From: an uncultured Prevotellaceae bacterium
Lineage (GTDB): Bacteria > Bacteroidota > Bacteroidia > Bacteroidales > Bacteroidaceae
Direction of reading: 5' to 3'
DNA length: 59,410 nt
Assembly: GCA_900316645.1 (NCBI GenBank)
Contig: ONDP01000010.1
Coordinates: 1-59,410 of the forward strand
Part shown: positions 52,829 through 59,410 of the stretch, piece by piece
How the letters are laid out: every line of letters starts with the position of its first letter
How positions within the stretch are numbered: position 1 is the first letter of the stretch
Notes under the pieces: generated by a model
What the model saw: only the letters and a program-made list of their open reading frames with translations
Told to the model about the DNA's origin: nothing
Database searches by the model: none
Translations under genes and position numbers: made by a program

Positions 52829-52860
52829 CAAATTTACTAAAAAACATTTTAAATTCCAAA
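52829..52860 (-). promoter_or_regulatory. Promoter of the GldB-like-DPP IV operon
   Basis: Minus-strand TTTG (52857-52860), 20-nt spacer, TAAATTTG (52829-52836). It fixes the start downstream of about 52824. Confidence 0.75.
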
Positions 52861-52962
52861 TTTTAACCTAAAAAAGATAAAAAAAAGTGCATTGCGAACG
52901 CTTTTTCGTTTATTTGTGTGAAATTTGCAAACAATAAACGACACATTATTATATATACACGT

Positions 52963-54204
52963 ATGAGAAAACTAATCTGCTTCTTCCTGCTGACTGCCTT
53001 CGGGCTGCACGCCTCAGCAACGCGCACTGTCACTGTCTTCGTAAGAAACCAACTCGACAATGCCCGCACCGACCAACCCGTTGTCATCAGTCTTGCCCAA
53101 TATGGCGAAGTGCGCTCAGCACTGGTAACGGTTGACGGACAGGAGATTCCCTGCCAACTCGACGACCTCAACCAGGACGACATCTTCGACGAACTCTGTT
53201 TTCTGGCCAATCTGGGCGAGAGGGAGCGAAAGCAATTCACCGTCACCCTCTTCGACGAAGGCGAGCCACGCTCCTACCCTGCCCGCGTCTATGCCGACAT
53301 GCTGGTCAGGAATACCAGCGACAAGAAATTGAAGAAGAATCAGCAGAATAATTTCCTGGAATCAATTACCGTCCGGGGCGATGCTGCCGATGCCTATCAC
53401 ATCCAGCACCACCACGGAGTTGATTTCGAAAGCGAACTCAACGGCATCCGCATCTATTTCGATGCCCGTCAGACACTCGACCTCTACGGAAAATACCAGA
53501 AGCGACTGGAACTGCAGGACACTCAGTTCTACACCGATGCCGAACAGAAGGCACAGGGTTATGGCGACGATGTGCTATGGGTGGGTCAGACCTTCGGACT
53601 CGGGGCATTCCGTGGATGGGACGGCACGAAGCCTACCCTCGTCGAACCCGTACGCTCGCGCACCCAGCGCATCATCAGCTACGGCCCCCTCCGCACCATC
53701 GTCGAAGTGGTTGACCGAGATTGGCAAGCACCTCTTACATCATCCATCTCACATCATCCATCATCCATCACCATGACCCTCCGCTATACACAATATGCAG
53801 GCCATCGCGACACCGATGTCGATGTGTTCTTCAACAAGAACGTCAGCGACTACCGCTTCTCAACAGGTGTCATCAACGTCAAGGGCTCCGTGGAATACAG
53901 CGACCGCCACGGCTTACGCGCCTGCTGGGGCACCGACTTTCCTGCCACCGACACCACCAAGTGGAAGCGCGAGACGGTAGGCTTGGCCGTTCTCGTTCCG
54001 CATAAAAACATAGCCAGCGAGGAGCCTGCCAACAAAGACAACTATGCGTTCGTCGTGAAAATCGACGGCACCCACATGGCATATAAAGTCAACTACACCT
54101 CAGCCAACGAGACCTTCGGTTACCACTCCGCCCAGGAATGGTTCGACTACCTGAAGGCCTGGCGCCGCGAAGTTGACCACCCCGTCATCGTGAAGATAAA
54201 ATAA
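52963..54204 (+). CDS. DUF4861 family exported protein
   Basis: 413 aa from MRKLICFFLLTAFGLHASA (signal peptide). DUF4861 hallmarks: VTVFVRNQLDNARTDQPVVI, DDIFDELCFLANL, HIQHHHGVDFESELNGIRIYFD, YGDDVLWVGQTFGLGAFRGWDG, and the C-terminal FGYHSAQEWFDYLKAW. Members often appear in polysaccharide-utilisation loci and may act on uronate-containing sugars; no enzymatic proof. The reading at about residues 259-269 (SSISHHPSSIT) is encoded by an in-frame heptad array. No sugar-uptake genes are nearby. Stop overlaps the repeat at 54201. Confidence 0.75.
   Translation: MRKLICFFLLTAFGLHASATRTVTVFVRNQLDNARTDQPVVISLAQYGEVRSALVTVDGQEIPCQLDDLNQDDIFDELCFLANLGERERKQFTVTLFDEGEPRSYPARVYADMLVRNTSDKKLKKNQQNNFLESITVRGDAADAYHIQHHHGVDFESELNGIRIYFDARQTLDLYGKYQKRLELQDTQFYTDAEQKAQGYGDDVLWVGQTFGLGAFRGWDGTKPTLVEPVRSRTQRIISYGPLRTIVEVVDRDWQAPLTSSISHHPSSITMTLRYTQYAGHRDTDVDVFFNKNVSDYRFSTGVINVKGSVEYSDRHGLRACWGTDFPATDTTKWKRETVGLAVLVPHKNIASEEPANKDNYAFVVKIDGTHMAYKVNYTSANETFGYHSAQEWFDYLKAWRREVDHPVIVKIK
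53739..53773 (+). repeat. Heptad array inside the DUF4861 gene
   Basis: Five 7-bp units ATCATCC, ATCTCAC, ATCATCC, ATCATCC, ATCACCA. Gain or loss of one unit would shift the reading frame. Confidence 0.75.
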
Positions 54205-54248
54205 ATCACCCCGCTGTCATCGGTGTCATCGTCATCGGTGTCAGCGGG
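54201..54248 (-). repeat. TGTCATCGG repeat, copy A (3' side of the DUF3987 gene)
   Basis: ATAAATCACCCCGCTGTCAT followed by CGGTGTCATCGTCATCG and GTGTCAGCGGG. Ends CCCGCTG/CAGCGGG can pair. It starts at the DUF4861 stop codon and lies between two convergent genes, so it may also terminate transcription. Confidence 0.85.
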
Positions 54249-54273
54249 ATGTCGGTCATCAGTGAGGTATCCC

Positions 54274-56601
54274 TCAAGCCACGTGGCTCGAGAGATACTT
54301 TTCTGTTTTGCAATAGTGCTGTGTCTCAGGGTCTAACGTAATAAACCCACGCTTTGTCCACTGCGCCAGCTGGTCCTTGGGATTGGGATTCTTGCATCCC
54401 TGCTGGATGCGCATGGAGCGACACTCCTCGCGCGTGAACTCATCCGGCAGCAGGTCGAGCTGGTTGGAAACGCCTCCGCGCATCACAGTCCTCTCCGCCT
54501 CGCGGTCATCGTCGAGTGCTTCGCTGAACAAATTCATCTTGCACCACATGTCGTAATCGAACGACCAGCGACAGAAGTCCTCTATCTCGCGCGACCATTT
54601 CATACCATTCATGACGTAGAGCAGACAAGCCTTGCGGAAGACGATGGCGATGGCACGGCGAGCCAGTATACGATAACCGTCATTATCGAAGAGTGCTGCC
54701 CGCTCCACACTGAGCAAACTGAGGTCATTGGCCATTTTCTTGGCTGGCTGACAGACAATGAGGCCCTTGGCTTCATCGAGCAACTGCAGATAGCCCATGA
54801 TCTGCGCCTCGAATTTCTCGTCGTAACGCTTGTAGATGGGTATCAGTCCGTTGTCCTCGGTCTCCCTGATGGTACAGAAACTGAGTCGTGACACCGTTCC
54901 GTCGTTCACGTTCTTGCGGAAGAATCGGAGGGCAGAGGCTGGCGTGGTGGATGCATTCCAACACCAACGGATGTGGGCCCTGGCAGTAACCGACTGGGCA
55001 CCTACGCGCTCCTGACCATAAGAGTCAGTGTCGAAGTTTCGGCAGATGATGCGGCTCACCATTTCCTTTGACGACCCACCGGCCATCTTCGTCAACTGCT
55101 CCACCTCGTCCATGCTGGTGTACAGACAACGGTCGCCTGCACGCTCGGCATCAGCCAGTCGCTGGGTGAAAGCGGCATTGGTCATATCGGAGTCAACCAC
55201 CTGGATACAGATATCCGTCGGGCGGACAGGCTTTTCCTTGTTGGCCGAACGCGAATTCATCGAGTCCTTCCAGTCCTGTTCCTGCTGTCGGCACAGGGTG
55301 TCGCGAGCCACGACATCCTTCAGACAGATTTCGATGGGTTTCTTGACACACGACTTACCGCTCGACATGGGAGCCACCAGCACATTCATCATCGTGGCCT
55401 CCATCTCAGAATTGTCGGCATACTCCAGTTTCAGTCCTCCCGTGCGTGTGGCCCACACTGGGAAGATGGCCTGTGCCAAAGCTGGCTTGCAGTGGTCGGG
55501 CACCTTCGAAATGATAATGCGCACTGGGGCTGGCAGTCTTTTCGGCATCTCGGGCTCCTTCATCATAGCCTGCTTCGTGTTGCCCTGCTCCAGATTCTGA
55601 CGGCGACGGCAGAGGTCGAGCGTGAGTTTCATCTTGGGGCTCATGGTGGCAGCCTGCTTACGCTTGCAAGCATTACGAATGGTGTCGGTCACGCGCTGGT
55701 GGTCCTCACCAAAATCGGGCATCACCGTGCGAATCCATTCGGGATCGTCGTTGCAGACATGGCGCAGATGGCAGGCCATCGAGAAGATGAAGTCATTGCG
55801 ATTACCATGCTCAGGGGCACCGCCCAACTGATCGGCCAACTCCTCGACAATCTTCTCGTAGGGAATACCATGATATTCGGTGGGATAAATCACCCCGCTG
55901 TCATCGGTGACATCGTCAGCGGTAGTCGTGGACAGTGATGCGGACCGAACTTGCAGTTGGTTCTTCAACTCACGGCCGTCGATGTCAAGGCCGCGCTCCT
56001 GATAGGCCTTGCGACGCAACGCAATCTCATCGTCGCTGAGACGCTGCTGCCATTCGGGTGAGGTGTAGAGCTGCGAAGCCTCGTCGGTGATGTAGATCAT
56101 GCGCTCAGGCGAACAGCAGTCATCGTCGAAGTCAACACCCAGGGCATCGGTGTATTCCCACTGCGTCTCGCGGATGGTCTTTCCGACAGGGATGCGGATG
56201 TCGATGTGCAGCTTCTTGGATGCCGAATACTCCATGTGCAGCAACATGCCTTGCCACTGACCGCCCTCTTCATTATTAAGAAGGTACGCGCGAGAGAGGG
56301 CCTGCTCCACCTGCTTGGCATCGTCGATGTCGATACAGGTCTGGAACGTGAACTCCTCGGGCAGAATGGCATCCTGCGCACGATGGTTGTCGGCGAAACG
56401 GAAATAGTGAGGACAGCGGAAGGGCAGCTGACCCTTCAACTGACGACGCTCGTCCTTGTCTTCCGTTTGGCGGATGCGATTGATGAGAGTAGTCACCTCG
56501 TCAGACTTGGTGACGTTAACGAACTCTTCGAGATTGCTCTCGAACACTTGGCCCTTGAGGCCGCGAACCATGCGGTTCATGCAAATTGTTTTTGTAGTCA
56601 T
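54274..56601 (-). CDS. BT4734-like / DUF3987 protein (primase-helicase-like ATPase)
   Basis: 775 aa. N-terminal BT4734/VirE-N-like domain (about 40-230: PFRCPHYFRFADNHRAQDAI, CIDIDDAKQVEQAL, KKLHIDIRIPVGKTI, GVDFDDDCCSPERMIYITDEA), resembling primase-polymerase folds. A linker containing repeat copy B leads to a helical domain (EKIVEELADQLGGAPEHGNRNDFI, residues about 255-330) and the DUF3987 helicase-like ATPase (about 375-700; Walker A VAPMSSGKSCVKK, acidic DSDMTNAAF and YTSMDEVEQ). Role unknown; suggested in DNA replication or mobile-element maintenance. Has its own promoter. No integrase nearby. Confidence 0.8.
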   Translation of the reverse strand: MTTKTICMNRMVRGLKGQVFESNLEEFVNVTKSDEVTTLINRIRQTEDKDERRQLKGQLPFRCPHYFRFADNHRAQDAILPEEFTFQTCIDIDDAKQVEQALSRAYLLNNEEGGQWQGMLLHMEYSASKKLHIDIRIPVGKTIRETQWEYTDALGVDFDDDCCSPERMIYITDEASQLYTSPEWQQRLSDDEIALRRKAYQERGLDIDGRELKNQLQVRSASLSTTTADDVTDDSGVIYPTEYHGIPYEKIVEELADQLGGAPEHGNRNDFIFSMACHLRHVCNDDPEWIRTVMPDFGEDHQRVTDTIRNACKRKQAATMSPKMKLTLDLCRRRQNLEQGNTKQAMMKEPEMPKRLPAPVRIIISKVPDHCKPALAQAIFPVWATRTGGLKLEYADNSEMEATMMNVLVAPMSSGKSCVKKPIEICLKDVVARDTLCRQQEQDWKDSMNSRSANKEKPVRPTDICIQVVDSDMTNAAFTQRLADAERAGDRCLYTSMDEVEQLTKMAGGSSKEMVSRIICRNFDTDSYGQERVGAQSVTARAHIRWCWNASTTPASALRFFRKNVNDGTVSRLSFCTIRETEDNGLIPIYKRYDEKFEAQIMGYLQLLDEAKGLIVCQPAKKMANDLSLLSVERAALFDNDGYRILARRAIAIVFRKACLLYVMNGMKWSREIEDFCRWSFDYDMWCKMNLFSEALDDDREAERTVMRGGVSNQLDLLPDEFTREECRSMRIQQGCKNPNPKDQLAQWTKRGFITLDPETQHYCKTEKYLSSHVA
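55884..55918 (-). repeat. TGTCATCGG repeat, copy B (inside the DUF3987 gene)
   Basis: GATAAATCACCCCGCTGTCA then TCGGTGACATCGTCA. Compared with copy A it differs at one position over 34 nt, although here it encodes DDVTDDSGVIY. Confidence 0.85.
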
Positions 56602-56642
56602 AAAACTAAGATTTAAAATGTTAAAAACTAAATTTCACACTA

Positions 56643-56673
56643 CAAAGTTATATATAATAATAATGTATAGCAA
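56643..56673 (-). promoter_or_regulatory. Promoter of the DUF3987 gene
   Basis: Minus-strand TTG (56671-56673), 20-nt spacer, TAACTTTG (56643-56650), 41 nt before the ATG. Confidence 0.7.
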
Positions 56674-56783
56674 GGGTTTCCGCCCTCTAAAGCCCCGTCG
56701 GGAGAGGGTTGGAAGAAAGTTGGGAAACCTCGGGAAAATATTGGGAAACTATGGGAGTCCCTTGGAAAAAATTTGGGTGACAA

Positions 56784-57374
56784 TCAAAACTCCAAACGGA
56801 TGGTTCGGGCAAGAACAGGAGCCAGTTCGTGGGCTATCTGATTGCAGATGATACGAGCCGCAGCCAGCGACGGATTGATGTACGACTGCTGTGTCCAGCT
56901 CGACCAAGGTTCCTTCTGTCCCATGATGTAAACGTAGTCACCGTTCTTACGCACGATGTCGCGCCCCTTGTTAGGCACCATCGAACAAATGATCTGGTCG
57001 AAACGGTTGATGGTCGGCTTGTAGAGAATACCCTCGTCACACATCACTCTCATCACGTGCGCCCAAGTCCAATTCTCGCGATGCGAGCCGATAATCTCGT
57101 CAATCCGTCGGACAATCTCAATCAGCTGGCGCGCCACTTCGGGCTGCCTGTAGCGAGGCATGAACTCACGAGGCATGGCTTGCGGATCAAGTTCCTGTCC
57201 GTCGCGCAGTCGCTTCAACAGCTGGCGCACCTCGTCAACACAATCCTGCTCCTTGCCCCAACGCTCCATCAGCTCAACATAAGGACGGCGCTGGGCAGTG
57301 GTGCCCTTCGACTGGGCAACATTCAACACAAACTCAACGGGAATGGGGTCAACCCCTATCAGACTAGTCTTCAT
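56784..57374 (-). CDS. Unrecognised protein in the DUF3987 cluster
   Basis: 196 aa from MKTSLIGVDPIPVEF; it overlaps the upstream gene by 11 nt, so the two are translationally coupled. Helix-rich: VELMERWGKEQDCVDEVRQLLKRLRDG, then VARQLIEIVRRIDEIIGSHRENWTWAHVMRVM and a C-terminal helix AARIICNQIAHELAPVLAR. No motif is recognised. The 182-nt gap to the DUF3987 gene holds TTGGGAAAC-type repeats and the next promoter. A cofactor role for the ATPase is possible but unsupported. Confidence 0.6.
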   Translation of the reverse strand: MKTSLIGVDPIPVEFVLNVAQSKGTTAQRRPYVELMERWGKEQDCVDEVRQLLKRLRDGQELDPQAMPREFMPRYRQPEVARQLIEIVRRIDEIIGSHRENWTWAHVMRVMCDEGILYKPTINRFDQIICSMVPNKGRDIVRKNGDYVYIMGQKEPWSSWTQQSYINPSLAAARIICNQIAHELAPVLARTIRLEF

Positions 57375-58038
57375 ACTCAAATCCCTCAATGTGTTGATTA
57401 GCGTTCAAACGATTAGTCAACTCGGTCAACTGGCCGTCGGTCGTCCTGAAACGTATATAAATGATGTCATCATAGAAAGCACCCATATAGACGCTCAACT
57501 GATAACTCAGCTCCTGATAAACCTCTTTGGCAGTACCCTCTGCCTGGAAATAGAAACCCTCAAAGCGGTTGCTGCGAACACGATAGTAGGCGTCCTCGTC
57601 TTCAGGGAATCCGTGCAGACACATCACGTCGAGCGTGGCATTGAACTTCATGACGTACAGCTCCTCGCCCGTCTCCTTATCCTTCTCGGTGGGCATCGCT
57701 ATCTTGCATCCCAGCAACTTCATGCGCTCCAGAATGTATTCAGCACCGGCAGGTTCCAACTGCTGGAAGTCGTACTCAATTATCTTGGCCACCCAAGTAA
57801 GATTAGTACCCTCCGGCGGACACAGCACACGACAGTCGTGCAACTCAGCATCTTCGCAGAGCGTGCCAGCAGGAAATTCCTCACCTTCATCGATGACAGG
57901 ATACGAGGCAGCTCCGAAGATACCACCATTCTCATCATCGTCATTCCACACCATCAGCGTGGCTATGTGCCTGCCCACCTTGCCACCAGCATAGATGACT
58001 TGATAAGGGGCGTCGAGTTTCAACAGTTTCGATTTCAT
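57364..58038 (-). CDS. Unrecognised acidic protein in the DUF3987 cluster
   Basis: 224 aa from MKSKLLKLDAPYQVIYAGGK; longer reading to 58146 runs through the promoter and through repeat D. Strongly acidic (VWNDDDENGGIFG, VIDEGEEFPAGTLCEDAEL). The C-terminal half has alternating strands (ELYVMKFNATLDVMC, YYRVRSNRFEGFYFQ, FYDDIIYIRFRTTDGQLTEL). No family is recognised. First gene of the cluster and coupled to the next. Confidence 0.6.
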   Translation of the reverse strand: MKSKLLKLDAPYQVIYAGGKVGRHIATLMVWNDDDENGGIFGAASYPVIDEGEEFPAGTLCEDAELHDCRVLCPPEGTNLTWVAKIIEYDFQQLEPAGAEYILERMKLLGCKIAMPTEKDKETGEELYVMKFNATLDVMCLHGFPEDEDAYYRVRSNRFEGFYFQAEGTAKEVYQELSYQLSVYMGAFYDDIIYIRFRTTDGQLTELTNRLNANQHIEGFEYED

Positions 58039-58043
58039 GACTG

Positions 58044-58074
58044 CAAAGGTACACATTTTATTCGACTCAGCCAA
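58044..58074 (-). promoter_or_regulatory. Promoter of the unknown-gene pair
   Basis: Minus-strand TTG (58072-58074), 20-nt spacer, TACCTTTG (58044-58051). The ATG follows 5 nt later. Confidence 0.72.
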
Positions 58075-58085
58075 CTTTCCGCAAC

Positions 58086-58270
58086 CCAAAATCGATGACA
58101 CCGATGACGATGACACCGATGACACCGCCCATTTATCAGTCATCACGCTGTTGAAAATTGTTGTATTATTATATATAATATATATATTATATATAATAAT
58201 AGGTCAGTAAATAGCCCCACTCCTGCAAAAATAAATCACCCCACTGTCATCGGTGTCATCGTCATCGCTC
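58086..58270. repeat. Symmetric element: inverted GATGACACC arrays around a 38-bp AT palindrome
   Basis: Arm D at 58097-58124 (GACACCGATGACGATG, then ACACCGATGACA) and arm C at 58245-58267 (TGTCATCGGTGTCATCG, then TCATCG) are inverted copies of each other and of copy A. Their midpoint (58183) is the centre of a perfect 38-bp A/T-only palindrome at 58164-58201. Arm C is preceded by the ATAAATCACCCC also found in copies A and B. Confidence 0.88.
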
Positions 58271-58275
58271 GCCCC

Positions 58276-58307
58276 AAAATTTCTCCCTGCCCAGGGAAAT
58301 TTTTTTC
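58276..58307 (+). terminator. Terminator-like hairpin
   Basis: AAATTTCTCCCT-GCC-CAGGGAAATTT with one bulge followed by a T-run. No plus-strand gene ends nearby. Confidence 0.5.
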
Positions 58308-58404
58308 CTTCGCCTAGCAGCAAAAACCCCTCGCAATGCCGATGACAGCAGCGTTTCAAACCGATGACACACCCCTCCGTCTCCCCCCTTTTCTCATGCA
58401 CCAC

Positions 58405-58456
58405 CCCCAAAATCGCTAACACCGATGACGCTGACACCGATGACAGCGCCCTAATT
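58405..58456 (+). repeat. TGTCATCGG repeat, copy E, with half copies upstream
   Basis: CCCAAAATCGCTAACACCGA then TGACGCTGACACCGATGACA and GCGCCC, closely matching arm D (also preceded by CCCAAAATCG). Half copies CCGATGACA occur at 58339-58347 and 58361-58369. Confidence 0.75.
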
Positions 58457-58577
58457 TGTTTGGGAAAATCTGTTGCCTGGTCCTAGTGCACAGCGGAAAC
58501 CTATTGTGCACAGCTCTTTCATAAGAGATAGAAAAGCAACAAAATCGACGCTCAAAAAACAATTTCCCATCAAAAAG

Positions 58578-58609
58578 TTTGGTCGATTCAATAAAAAACA
58601 TTACCTTTG
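58578..58609 (+). promoter_or_regulatory. Promoter of the Abi-type gene
   Basis: TTTG (58578-58581), 20-nt spacer, TACCTTTG (58602-58609) followed by C: a full consensus match, 67 nt before the ATG. Confidence 0.8.
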
Positions 58610-58675
58610 CACCCACTAGAACCCGCCAAGCCTCTCCACGATGCTCAAATGTGCGGGTCGTTTTATTTTTATACG

Positions 58676-59410
58676 ATGAGCAACAGAATCCCATTCCAGA
58701 AACCATACGCCCGATACCTCGAATTCATAGGCTACTACCGTTTGTCAGCCTACATGTATCCCCTCCTACAGATGCCCAAGGAGCAGCACCGCTACAAACC
58801 GAACACCACGTTCGACCAAGTGATGATGCTCTACCGCTTCGACAAGAAATTGCGCCTGCTCATCTTCAACGAGATTGAGAAGATTGAGGTGGCTGTTCGT
58901 AGCGCCATCGTCAACATCGGCAGCGACATGACGGGCAATCCCTTCTGGATGACTGACGGCAGCAATTTCATCGATGCCGCAAAGTTCCGTCACACGATGG
59001 ACTTGATAGACGCAGAGCTTCACCGTTCACGCGAAGACTTTATCGTCCACTTCAAGCAGACCTATTCCGACGCCTATCCGCCTGCATGGATTCTGGCAGA
59101 AGTGCTTCCCTTCGGTGTTATCACCAACATCTTCAGCAACATCAAGACCCCACGTATCAAGAAGAGCATTGCCCGCAAGTTCGGCCTGCAAGTAGCCCCC
59201 TTCGAGTCGTGGCTCACCATCGTCACCCTGACGCGCAATTCCTGCTGCCACCATGCCCGTGTATGGAACAAGCAGAACACCATCCGTCCGATGCTCCCCA
59301 ACCGCATGACGGGCAGTTGGATTACACTGCCTACCGATGCCCTCCGCATCTATTTCAATCTTTGCATCATCAAGTATTTCCTCAACATCATTTCGCCCAA
59401 CAACGACATG
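58676..59410 (+). CDS. Abi_2-family protein with HEPN motif (3' truncated by the window)
   Basis: 245 residues visible. AbiD/AbiF-type signature FIGYYRLSAYMYPLL, followed by FDQVMMLYRFDKKLRLLIFNEIEKIEVAVRSAI and YPPAWILAEVLPFGVITNIFSNI. HEPN RNase motif as R-N-S-C-C-H-H (TLTRNSCCHHARVWN). This family confers abortive infection against phages in other bacteria, probably by RNA cleavage. The N-terminus is short: MSNRIPFQKPYA runs straight into RYLEFIGYYR, without the usual 'QQ..LL..RGL' helix. An upstream in-frame ATG (58649) would not restore it. Lone gene with its own strong promoter. Confidence 0.82.
   Translation, partial: MSNRIPFQKPYARYLEFIGYYRLSAYMYPLLQMPKEQHRYKPNTTFDQVMMLYRFDKKLRLLIFNEIEKIEVAVRSAIVNIGSDMTGNPFWMTDGSNFIDAAKFRHTMDLIDAELHRSREDFIVHFKQTYSDAYPPAWILAEVLPFGVITNIFSNIKTPRIKKSIARKFGLQVAPFESWLTIVTLTRNSCCHHARVWNKQNTIRPMLPNRMTGSWITLPTDALRIYFNLCIIKYFLNIISPNNDM

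Noticed and set aside
58204-58706. Minus-strand open readings of 77 and 96 codons
   Set aside because: They read through repeats C and E and the Abi promoter; the DDDDTDDSGVIY stretch is only the repeat translated, and no family or promoter supports them.
54274-59410. Integrated prophage or conjugative element
   Set aside because: No integrase, structural, relaxase or tra genes and no attachment-site duplication were found in the visible part.

Overview
The window comes from a Bacteroidales genome, most likely Prevotella or a close relative. The evidence is the repeated Bacteroidetes promoter signature (TTG or TTTG about 20 bp upstream of TAnnTTTG), the family content (DUF4270, DUF4861, DUF1015, GldB-like lipoprotein, dipeptidyl peptidase IV, BT4734-like/DUF3987 protein, HU-HIG-like tail, serine palmitoyltransferase) and Prevotella-like C-terminal tails. 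Gene density is high and most of the window is chromosomal core.

Layout. 1-0.9 kb: tail of a probable HU-HIG DNA-binding protein, a gene-free stretch full of GC-rich palindromes, and tRNA-Pro. 0.9-3.5 kb: divergent sphingolipid/lipid pair (serine palmitoyltransferase, DagK-type lipid kinase) and a tiny Cys-rich membrane protein, then tRNA-Cys. 3.7-10 kb: htpG, an SH3 protein and a GNAT-like protein sharing a symmetric divergent promoter, and a TonB-dependent receptor. 10-12.8 kb: methylmalonyl-CoA epimerase/decarboxylase operon (no beta subunit). 12.8-16.7 kb: panD-panC, a one-lobe starch-synthase-like protein, DUF4270 lipoprotein. 16.7-27.7 kb: a long minus-strand block of uvrD/pcrA, galE, a REC-histidine kinase, carB, carA, glmS. 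27.7-36.2 kb: two exported unknowns, a gene-poor 0.9 kb region with an unusual symmetric element, then YigZ, DUF1015, HIT, serA and serC with an oppositely oriented GH5 endoglucanase in between. 36.4-49.7 kb: dbpA-like helicase, OmpH-like lipoprotein, pepD, a long RelA/SpoT homologue with a degraded hydrolase site, ligA, a minimal comEC, an HExxH protein, trpS, nfeD-SPFH, rubrerythrin. 49.8-54.2 kb: DPP IV, GldB-like lipoprotein, DUF4861. 54.2-59.4 kb: accessory region with a BT4734-like/DUF3987 ATPase, two unrecognised genes, and an Abi_2/HEPN abortive-infection-type gene running off the end.

The main unexplained signals are non-coding. (1) Two loci, near 29.6 kb and 58.2 kb, share one architecture: an AT-only palindrome (38 bp and perfect at 58.2 kb) exactly centred between two GC-richer arrays of 7-9-mers in inverted orientation, about 180 bp in all. 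(2) A 34-40 bp sequence recurs at both ends of the DUF3987 cluster and also inside the DUF3987 coding sequence. (3) Arrays of 7- or 8-bp units begin at or within a few bases of stop codons of many genes. Since 7 and 8 are not multiples of 3 and most units carry TGA or TAA, most arrays place stops in all three frames. One such array supplies the likely start codon of yigZ, and another lies inside a coding sequence.

Starts were chosen from family N-termini, signal peptides and the position of the -7 element. Several genes start only 6-9 nt after the -7 element and may have almost no 5' leader. No CRISPR array, insertion sequence, transposase or rRNA was seen.
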